Assembly (NCBI RefSeq): GCF_002339505.1
Contig: NZ_DDJO01000018.1
Span: forward strand, 1-21,493
Length of the DNA: 21,493 bases
From: Corynebacterium sp. UBA2622
GTDB lineage: Bacteria > Actinomycetota > Actinomycetes > Mycobacteriales > Mycobacteriaceae
Direction of reading: 5' to 3'
Under the pieces are notes generated by a model. That model did no database searches, was not told where the DNA came from, and was given only the letters and a program-made list of their open reading frames with translations. How positions within the stretch are numbered: position 1 is the first letter of the stretch; each line of letters starts with the position of its first letter. The position numbers and the translations under genes were made by a program. Of this stretch, positions 16,163 through 21,493 are shown in pieces.

Positions 16163-17268
16163 CCGCGACCGGAGCACTCACCGTTTCCGTCGTTGGGGCG
16201 GGCATCGTGGGGCTGGCCACCGCACTCACCCTCGCGGACCGGGGCCACGCCGTCACGGTGCACGACCCGGAGCCGCTGTCCGGTGCCTCCCACCACGCGG
16301 GCGGGATGCTCGCGCCCACGGCGGAGATGGTCTACCGGCAGGACCCGCTGTTTCCCCTGATGAACCGCGCCGCCGAGTGGTACCCCGAGCTCATCGCCCT
16401 CACCGCCAGGTTCTCCAACCTGCCCACCGGTTACCGCACGGAGGGCACCCTCGTGGTGGCGCGGGACAGGGCGGACCGCGCCCACCTCGAGCAGCTGCGC
16501 GCCTACCAGCGCGAACGCGGCATGGACGTCGATTCCCTGACCACCCGCCAGGCCCGCACCCTCGAACCCGCCCTCTCCCCCTCGCTGGCCGGGGTGGTGC
16601 GCATCGCCGGGGACCACCAGGTCCAGCCGAGGCTGTTCACGCGCGCGCTTTACGACGCCTGCCGCGCCGCCTCCGTCACCTTCCGCGAAGAACGGATCAC
16701 CGACGTTTCCGCCCTCGAAGCGGACCAGGTGATCATCTGTGCCGGTCTCGGTGCCCGCGACATCATGGGCTGGTATTCCGGCGAGGCCCCGCTGAAGCTG
16801 CGCCCCGTCTACGGCGACGTGGTGCAGCTGCGCGTGCCCGAGCACCAGTACCCGCTGGTGGACCGGGTTATCCGCGGCTTCGTGGAGGACCGCCCTGTCT
16901 ACCTCATCCCCCGGGAGGACCACACTCTGACCATCGGCGCCACCAGCCGCGAGGACGACCGCCCCACGCCGCAGGTCAGCGGGGTGTTCCAGCTGCTGCG
17001 CGACGCCATCGAGATCGCCCCGGGAATCGAGGACTGCGACTTCCTGGAGACCACCACCGGCGCCCGCCCCGGCTCCCCCGACGACCTGCCCTACCTGGGG
17101 CGCGTGAGCGACCGCGTCGTCGTCTCCACCGGGTATTTCCGCCACGGCATCCTGCTGGCCTCGCTGGCCGCCAGGTGCGGTGCCGAGGTCGTCGAGAAGC
17201 GGGAGCCCTCCGTAGACTTGACCGCGTGCGACCCGATGAGGCACTCAGACCGTGGGAGGAACCGATGA
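16159..17268 (+). CDS. thiO: Glycine oxidase ThiO
   Basis: ThiO is an FAD-dependent oxidase that turns glycine into the dehydroglycine imine used by ThiG. The 369 aa chain starts with the dinucleotide motif VVGAGIVGLATALTLADRG (GAGIVG 13-18). The family stretches SGASHHAGGMLAP and the C-terminal DDLPYLG...VVVSTGYFRHGILLASLAA are present. The GTG at 16159 overlaps the acetyltransferase stop (GTGA) and places the FAD motif at the N-terminus. A longer upstream reading would overlap the acetyltransferase almost wholly. The stop overlaps the thiS start (ATGA). The ThiO/ThiS/ThiG/ThiF block marks the aerobic thiazole route. Confidence 0.93.
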   Translation: MTATGALTVSVVGAGIVGLATALTLADRGHAVTVHDPEPLSGASHHAGGMLAPTAEMVYRQDPLFPLMNRAAEWYPELIALTARFSNLPTGYRTEGTLVVARDRADRAHLEQLRAYQRERGMDVDSLTTRQARTLEPALSPSLAGVVRIAGDHQVQPRLFTRALYDACRAASVTFREERITDVSALEADQVIICAGLGARDIMGWYSGEAPLKLRPVYGDVVQLRVPEHQYPLVDRVIRGFVEDRPVYLIPREDHTLTIGATSREDDRPTPQVSGVFQLLRDAIEIAPGIEDCDFLETTTGARPGSPDDLPYLGRVSDRVVVSTGYFRHGILLASLAARCGAEVVEKREPSVDLTACDPMRHSDRGRNR

Positions 17269-17468
17269 AGATCACGCTGAACGACGAGCCCCGGGACACC
17301 GCCGCGGACACCGTGGAGGCCCTCGTGGTTGAGGCGTGCGGCGAGGTGCCCGCCGCGGGTACCGCCGTGGCCGTGGACGGCGAGGTGGTCCCCCGCTCCG
17401 CCTGGGCGGCCACCGGGCTCGCCGAGGGGGCGCGCGTGGACATCCTCACAGCGGTCCAGGGAGGTTAA
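17265..17468 (+). CDS. thiS: Sulfur-carrier protein ThiS
   Basis: ThiS is a ubiquitin-like carrier of 67 aa with the required C-terminal Gly-Gly (AVQGG). The C-terminus is adenylated by ThiF and converted to a thiocarboxylate that feeds sulfur to ThiG. The N-terminal MKITLNDEPRDTAADTVEALV matches the family. A GGAGGA ribosome site sits 5 nt before the ATG, inside the end of thiO. Confidence 0.95.
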   Translation: MKITLNDEPRDTAADTVEALVVEACGEVPAAGTAVAVDGEVVPRSAWAATGLAEGARVDILTAVQGG

Positions 17469-17470
17469 CC

Positions 17471-18253
17471 GTGCTCGAGATTGCCGGACGGAAACTCGGC
17501 TCGCGGCTCATCATGGGCACCGGCGGCGCGAGCTCGATGGACATGCTGGAGCGCGCCCTCGTGGCCTCGGGCACCGAGCTGACCACCGTGGCCATGCGCC
17601 GCCACGCCGCGAGCGCGCCCGGCGGGGAGTCCGTCTTCGAGATGCTCACCCGCCTCGGCATCGCCGCTCTGCCCAACACCGCGGGTTGTCGCACCGCGCG
17701 CGACGCCGTGATCACCTCTCGGCTCGCCCGCGAGGCCCTGGGCACCGACTGGGTCAAGCTCGAGGTCATCGCCGACGACCGCACGCTGCTTCCTGACGTG
17801 GTGGAGACCGTCGACGCCTGCGAGCTGCTCGTCGACGACGGGTTCACCGTCCTCGCCTACACCTCCGACGACCCCGTCGCGGCGCGGCGCCTCGAGGACG
17901 CCGGAGCCTCCGCGGTCATGCCCCTGGGGGCGCCGATCGGCACGGGGCTGGGGATCCTCAACCCCCACAACATCGAGCTGATCTGCTCCCGCGCCGGGGT
18001 CCCGGTGCTCATCGACGCCGGGGTGGGCACCGCCTCCGATGCGGCCCTGGCCATGGAGCTCGGGTGCGCCGGGGTCCTTCTGGCCAGCGCCGTGAACCGC
18101 TGCCAGGACCCCGTGGCCATGGCGCGGGCGATGAAGCTCGCCGTGGAATCCGGTGAGCTCGCCCGCGGTGCCGGGCGCATCCCCCGCCGCGAGCACGCGG
18201 TGGCCTCCTCCAGCTTCGAGGGACTGGCCAGCTGGGCCGACCAGGTCCTGTGA
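17471..18253 (+). CDS. thiG: Thiazole synthase ThiG
   Basis: ThiG condenses deoxyxylulose 5-phosphate, dehydroglycine and ThiS thiocarboxylate into the thiazole phosphate carboxylate. It is a 260 aa TIM barrel. The Schiff-base lysine is K96 in DWVKLEVI. Other family stretches are ELTTVAMRR, LPNTAGCRTARDAV, VMPLGAPIGTGLGILNP and VPVLIDAGVGTASDAALAMELG. The start is GTG at 17471, 2 nt after the thiS stop. Its stop overlaps the thiF start. The active-site context looks intact. Confidence 0.96.
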   Translation: MLEIAGRKLGSRLIMGTGGASSMDMLERALVASGTELTTVAMRRHAASAPGGESVFEMLTRLGIAALPNTAGCRTARDAVITSRLAREALGTDWVKLEVIADDRTLLPDVVETVDACELLVDDGFTVLAYTSDDPVAARRLEDAGASAVMPLGAPIGTGLGILNPHNIELICSRAGVPVLIDAGVGTASDAALAMELGCAGVLLASAVNRCQDPVAMARAMKLAVESGELARGAGRIPRREHAVASSSFEGLASWADQVL

Positions 18254-19398
18254 GCCCGCGCGGGTCCGACCTGCCCCGCGGGGAGCTGGAGCGCACCGCC
18301 CGGCAGATGAACCTCCCCGGCTTCGGCCTGACCCAGCAGGAGGCCCTCCACCGCGCGCACGTGCTCGTCATTGGCGCCGGCGGGCTCGGCTGCCCGGTGA
18401 TGCAGGCCCTCGCCGCAACCGGTGTCGGGCGCATCACGGTGCTTGACGACGACACCGTCGACCTCTCCAACATCCACCGCCAGACCCTCTTCAGCGCCGC
18501 GGACGTGGGCCGCGCCAAGGTTGAGGTGGCCCGCGGGCGGCTGGAAGGGCTGCAGCCGGGGATCACCGTCACCGCGCTGGCCGAGCGGTTCACCGCCGCC
18601 AACGCCCTGGATCTTTTGGGCGATGTCGACGTGCTCGTCGACGGCTCCGACACCTTCGCCACCAAGTTCCTCGCCGCCGACGCCGCGGAGATCACCGGTA
18701 CCCCCCTTGTCTGGGGCTCGGTGCTGCGTTACAGGGGGGACATCGCCCTGTGGTGGTCCGGGCCCGGCGCGCCCGCCGACGGCGCGGGAATGCGCGACCT
18801 CTACCCCGCCCAGCCCGCAGCCGGCTCGGTGCCGGACTGCGCCACCGCGGGAGTGCTCGGGGTGACCACCTCGGTCGTCGGCGGCCTCATGGCCACGGAG
18901 GTGGTGAAGCACCTCACGGGTGTCGGCGAGTCCCGCGTCGGCGGGCTGCGCATCTACGACGCGCTGACCGGGACTATCAGGGCCTTCGCGGTCGCCCGCG
19001 ATCCGGGGCGCGCGCCGGTCACGGACTTCGGCGACTACGGGGCGGGCGCGTGCGCCGTGCCCGCCGGGGGTGGCCGGGGCGGGGACGGGGGCGCCGCCAA
19101 GCTGCTCGCGCGTGGACTTCCCGCGATCGACGTGCGCGAACCCCACGAAAAGATGCTGCGCGACCTCCCCCGCCCCGGTGTGAGCCTGCCGACCTCGGTG
19201 TGGGAGGACCGCCCGGAGCGGGCCACGGAGCTGCTTGCCGGCTTTGGTGCCGGGTCGGAGGTGCTGGTTTACTGCGCCTCCGGTGCGCGCTCGCGGCGCT
19301 TTGTGGAGCGCTTCGCCGGGGAGGCGGCCCGGCGCGGCATCACGCTGCACGACCTTCCTGGCGGGGCGAACGCGCACGGACTAGATTCGGGCCAATGA
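18250..19398 (+). CDS. thiF: ThiF/MoeB-type adenylyltransferase fused to a rhodanese domain
   Basis: This 382 aa protein adenylates the ThiS C-terminus. Residues 1-250 form the E1-like domain: nucleotide motif GAGGLG (42-47), SNIHRQ (73-78), the metal/ATP aspartate in DGSDTFATKF (131-140), and C197 in SVPDCATAGVLG. Residues 285-375 form a rhodanese domain with active-site C342 in CASGARS. The two CxxC pairs that hold structural zinc in most ThiF/MoeB proteins are missing: YPAQPAAG lacks the upstream pair, and the later RDPGRAPVTDFGDY stretch has no CxxC. The GTG at 18250 overlaps the thiG stop (GTGA). The rhodanese suggests that the fusion delivers its own sulfur. A MoeZ-like dual role with molybdopterin synthesis is possible. 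Confidence 0.9.
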   Translation: MSPRGSDLPRGELERTARQMNLPGFGLTQQEALHRAHVLVIGAGGLGCPVMQALAATGVGRITVLDDDTVDLSNIHRQTLFSAADVGRAKVEVARGRLEGLQPGITVTALAERFTAANALDLLGDVDVLVDGSDTFATKFLAADAAEITGTPLVWGSVLRYRGDIALWWSGPGAPADGAGMRDLYPAQPAAGSVPDCATAGVLGVTTSVVGGLMATEVVKHLTGVGESRVGGLRIYDALTGTIRAFAVARDPGRAPVTDFGDYGAGACAVPAGGGRGGDGGAAKLLARGLPAIDVREPHEKMLRDLPRPGVSLPTSVWEDRPERATELLAGFGAGSEVLVYCASGARSRRFVERFAGEAARRGITLHDLPGGANAHGLDSGQ

Positions 19399-20072
19399 AA
19401 TTCCTCGCAGTATCCACCAGCACCCACCGCTACCAGTCCACCGGCATCCACACCGGCATGTGGCTCGGCGAATACACGCACTTCTACGACGTGATGGAGA
19501 AGGCCGGGCACCAGGTTGACCTGGCCAGCATCGCCGGCGGTTCCGTCCCCATTGACCCGGTGAGCCTGCAGGGCCCCTACCTGCTCATGGGCGGCACCAA
19601 CAAGCGCTACGAGGACGCGACGTTCATGGAGCAGCTTGACTCCACCCCGGCGCTCGCGGACGTCACCCTCGACGACTACGACGGCATCTACCTCATCGGC
19701 GGCCACGGCACGATGTTCGACTTCGACGACGAGTCCCTCAAGGCGGCGCTGGCCCACTTCACCGAGAGCGGCAAGATCGTCTCCGCGGTGTGCCACGGCC
19801 CGAACGGGCTTCTCGACGTCCCGCTCTCCGACGGCACCAGGCTTCTCGACGGCAAGCGCGTCACCGGTTACACCTGGGCCGAGGAGAAGCTCGCCCGTCG
19901 CTCCAACGAGGTGCCCTTTTCCCTGGAGGAGCGCCTTACCGAGCAGGCCGGTGAATTCTCCAAGGCCCGCGTGCCCATGACCAAGCACGTCGTGGTGGAC
20001 GGCAAGCTGGTCACCGGCCAGAACCCGACCAGCGCCGCGGGCGTGGCAGAGGCGATCCTGGAGAACTTCTAG
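19395..20072 (+). CDS. DJ-1/PfpI family protein (Hsp31/glyoxalase III-like)
   Basis: This 225 aa protein of the type 1 glutamine amidotransferase-like DJ-1 superfamily has the nucleophile elbow SAVCHGPNGLL with C133 and H134, a conserved acid at E26 in GMWLGEYTHFYD, and the GGHGTMFDF loop (102-110). Related Hsp31 proteins act on methylglyoxal or glycated molecules, or serve as chaperones. Which applies here is not known. The ATG at 19395 overlaps the thiF stop (ATGA). A TAGATT hexamer (19382-19387) lies 7 nt upstream, so it may also be transcribed alone as a leaderless message. It closes the thi cluster. Confidence 0.88.
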   Translation: MKFLAVSTSTHRYQSTGIHTGMWLGEYTHFYDVMEKAGHQVDLASIAGGSVPIDPVSLQGPYLLMGGTNKRYEDATFMEQLDSTPALADVTLDDYDGIYLIGGHGTMFDFDDESLKAALAHFTESGKIVSAVCHGPNGLLDVPLSDGTRLLDGKRVTGYTWAEEKLARRSNEVPFSLEERLTEQAGEFSKARVPMTKHVVVDGKLVTGQNPTSAAGVAEAILENF

Positions 20073-20098
20073 GCTTCACCCGTTTTGTTCCCGCCCGG

Positions 20099-20284
20099 CT
20101 ACCGGGGCCGGATCAAAGCACCCGCCGCCGAGGACGTGGCGGCCGAGCCGACGAGCACGAGGATTGTGTAGAGGATCCCCGTCACGCCCAGCATGTTCAG
20201 GACCCACCCGAAGAAGAGCGCGCCGATCACGGCCCCGGCAATTGCAACAATCCAGCGTCCCACGGTGGTACTCCCCTCAGTCAT
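20099..20284 (-). CDS. Small two-helix membrane protein, unknown function
   Basis: This 61 aa protein has two hydrophobic segments: GRWIVAIAGAVIGALFFGWVL (about 9-29) and ILYTILVLVGSAATSSAAGALI (about 37-58), ending in RPR. The size and Gly/Ala pattern faintly recall GlsB/YeaQ-type stress membrane proteins, but I do not claim the family. The ATG at 20284 (MTEGSTTV) is used. An in-frame ATG at 20293 gives 64 aa. A -10-like TAGGCT lies on the minus strand at 20312-20307. It is convergent with the DJ-1 gene and divergent from the Mn riboswitch. Confidence 0.65.
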   Translation of the reverse strand: MTEGSTTVGRWIVAIAGAVIGALFFGWVLNMLGVTGILYTILVLVGSAATSSAAGALIRPR

Positions 20285-20344
20285 CGGTCTCATGCGTACC
20301 GGCGCCAGCCTACCGGCTCGGCCCAGAGATCCAAGGGCGCGTGC

Positions 20345-20350
20345 TAGGCT
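20345..20350 (+). promoter_or_regulatory. Extended -10 of the Mn-riboswitch leader
   Basis: TAGGCT is preceded by TGC, giving an extended -10 pattern, with an expected RNA start near 20357, just before the aptamer. No clear -35 is visible. Confidence 0.5.
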
Positions 20351-20356
20351 GTCCGG

Positions 20357-20472
20357 CGATGAAGGGGAGTAGATCCGCCTCGCGGCAGCCAGCCGCGCGG
20401 TCGTGGCAGGTCGACACACTGGTGGTCCCCCACCCGGCCTGTCAGCTCTGAGAAAGAGTGAGCGAGACCTTC
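20357..20472 (+). promoter_or_regulatory. yybP-ykoY manganese riboswitch aptamer
   Basis: The leader has the hallmark loop GGGGAGUAG (20364-20372) of the yybP-ykoY (Mn2+) riboswitch and the conserved 3' part ending in GAGACCUU. GAAGG (20361-20365) pairs with CCUUC (20468-20472) to close P1. Between them lie a GC-rich arm (CGCGGC...GCCGCG, 20381-20397) and a second arm around 20401-20452 (GGCAGGTCGAC...CGGCCTGTC). The P1 3' strand is also the 5' part of the terminator stem that follows. Metal binding that stabilises P1 would therefore break the terminator and switch the gene on, as known for this riboswitch class. Confidence 0.88.
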
Positions 20473-20510
20473 GACCCCGCAAACAGTGCGGCGTCGAACG
20501 GTCTCTTTTT
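20464..20510 (+). terminator. Riboswitch-controlled intrinsic terminator
   Basis: GAGACC (20464-20469), TTCGAC (20470-20475) and CCGC (20477-20480) pair with GCGG (20488-20491), GTCGAA (20493-20498) and GGTCTC (20500-20505) around a 7-nt loop. TTTTT follows at 20506-20510. The stem shares 20468-20472 with P1 of the aptamer, so the two folds exclude one another. Confidence 0.92.
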
Positions 20511-20545
20511 CATGGCCCGCCGGCGCCCCCTCCGGAGGCCCGAAC

Positions 20546-21487
20546 ATGTCAGACACCACCCCCACCACCGATGCGCCGCGTAGCCCCGCACAGGAGCAGA
20601 CACTGCTGGAGCGCTTCATGTGGCTATCCATCGCCGCGTCCATCGCCACCATCGCCCTGAAGCTCGCCGCGGCGCTGATCACCGGGTCGGTGGGCTTTCT
20701 TTCCGACGCCATCGAGTCCGTGATCAACGTCGTCGCCGCGGTCGTGGGCCTGTGGGCGCTGAAGATCTCCGCCAAGCCGGCGGATGACAACCACCCCTTC
20801 GGCCACGCCAAGGCCGAGTACTTCTCCGCCCAGGTCGAGGGCGCGATGATCTTCGTCGCGGCCATCGCCATCATCTACACGGCGGTGGAGCGCATCCTGC
20901 ACCCCCAGCCCATCGAGCAGGCGGGCCTGGGCCTTCTGCTCTCCACGATCGCCTCCGTCCTGAACCTCGCGGTGGGGCTCCTGCTCATCCGAGCCGGCCG
21001 ACGCTACCGCTCCGCGACCCTCGACGCCGACGGCCACCACCTCATCACGGACGTGTGGACCACCGTGGGTGTTCTGGTGGGCATCGCCCTCGTGGCCCTC
21101 ACCGGCTGGGAGATCCTCGATCCCGTCATCGCCCTGGCCGTGGGCGTGAACATCCTCTTCACCGGCTACAAGCTGCTCAAAAGCGCGATCCTGGGGCTCC
21201 TCAACCAGGCCCTGCCCCGGGAGGAGCTGGACACCATCGACGGTTACCTGAACGCCTTCGCCGCGGAGAAGGGCGTCGCCTTCACTTCCGTGCGCGCGGT
21301 CGCCTTCGGCCGCGACCGCCTGGTGAACATCGTGATGCAGGTGCCCGGTGACTGGTCCGTCGAGCGCTCGCACTCCTACGCCGACCTCATCGAGGAGGGC
21401 ATCGCCCGCTCCCTCGGAGGCGCCGAGACCGTGGTGCACATCGAGCCCCTCGGCACCGAGACGCGGGTCGGGGGGCGCTGGGGGTAG
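20546..21487 (+). CDS. Cation diffusion facilitator transporter, probable Mn2+ exporter
   Basis: This 313 aa protein has six likely membrane helices followed by a cytoplasmic domain from about residue 222. The metal-site pair is E57xxxN61 in helix 2 (SDAIESVIN) and H165xxxD169 in helix 5 (DGHHLITD). The zinc-type HxxxD or DxxxD of helix 2 is absent. NHPFGHAKAEYFSA (82-95) is the family loop. I chose the ATG at 20546, with GGAGG at 20534-20538. An in-frame GTG at 20486 lies inside the terminator loop and is not a credible start. The manganese riboswitch directly upstream points to Mn2+ as substrate. The metal is inferred from regulation, not shown by the protein. Confidence 0.93.
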   Translation: MSDTTPTTDAPRSPAQEQTLLERFMWLSIAASIATIALKLAAALITGSVGFLSDAIESVINVVAAVVGLWALKISAKPADDNHPFGHAKAEYFSAQVEGAMIFVAAIAIIYTAVERILHPQPIEQAGLGLLLSTIASVLNLAVGLLLIRAGRRYRSATLDADGHHLITDVWTTVGVLVGIALVALTGWEILDPVIALAVGVNILFTGYKLLKSAILGLLNQALPREELDTIDGYLNAFAAEKGVAFTSVRAVAFGRDRLVNIVMQVPGDWSVERSHSYADLIEEGIARSLGGAETVVHIEPLGTETRVGGRWG

Positions 21488-21493
21488 GCGCGC

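Noticed and set aside
17857..19377. A 506-codon minus-strand frame opposite thiG and thiF
   Set aside because: It is antisense to two confidently identified genes. The composition is typical of a GC-rich shadow frame.
20339..20482. Minus-strand extension of the small membrane protein over the riboswitch
   Set aside because: The extra residues are Arg/Pro-rich antisense of a structured RNA; the hydrophobic protein begins at 20284 or 20293.
20486..20545. GTG start for the CDF inside the riboswitch terminator
   Set aside because: It would lie in the terminator loop and has no ribosome site. The ATG at 20546 has GGAGG at a proper distance.

Overview
The window is high-GC DNA with frequent GTG starts, near-zero intergenic distances and many stop/start overlaps of the ATGA/GTGA type. 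Gene content and order point to the genus Corynebacterium. The grouping of hisN, an inositol-monophosphatase paralogue, prfB, ftsE, ftsX and smpB close to a DtxR-controlled siderophore ABC transporter resembles Corynebacterium glutamicum as I remember it. The tmRNA tag peptide and the DtxR-type operators fit an actinobacterium. No mobile element, CRISPR array, rRNA or tRNA gene was seen. This is core chromosome rather than an accessory island.

Layout: (1) 135-3926, minus strand: a four-gene siderophore/haem-type ABC importer (lipoprotein, two FecCD permeases, ATPase), preceded by two DtxR-box-like palindromes at 3955-3973 and 3993-4011. (2) 4118-4528: a strong palindromic terminator and the ssrA tmRNA gene, both read on the minus strand. 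(3) 4618-8566, minus strand: prfB, ftsE, ftsX, smpB and a short-chain dehydrogenase, covering translation termination, divisome-linked ABC proteins and trans-translation. SmpB and its RNA partner ssrA lie less than 1 kb apart. (4) 8667-11632, plus strand: two inositol-monophosphatase-family proteins (the second is HisN) and a DUF418 membrane protein. (5) 11655-20072, plus strand: a thiamine cluster headed by a TPP riboswitch: thiC, a small Rho-N/SAP-like protein, thiE, an MFS transporter, a GNAT acetyltransferase, thiO, thiS, thiG, a thiF-rhodanese fusion and a DJ-1/PfpI protein. (6) 20099-21487: a small membrane protein on the minus strand and, divergently, a cation diffusion facilitator preceded by a yybP-ykoY-type manganese riboswitch with an overlapping intrinsic terminator.

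The thi cluster encodes the pyrimidine branch (ThiC), the oxidative thiazole branch (ThiO, ThiS, ThiG, ThiF) and the coupling enzyme (ThiE). ThiD is not in the window. Three metabolite or metal sensors can be read directly from the DNA: DtxR/iron, TPP, and Mn2+. Many genes also show a -10-like hexamer 6-8 nt before the start codon with no convincing Shine-Dalgarno, which suggests leaderless mRNAs.

I found no clear, wholly new system. The least explained items are the Rho-N/SAP-like protein coupled to thiE, the zinc-less ThiF-rhodanese fusion coupled to a DJ-1 protein, the Mn-riboswitch/CDF pair with an E/N metal-site motif, a DtxR-like site just upstream of the tmRNA gene, and short palindromes that overlap several putative promoters.
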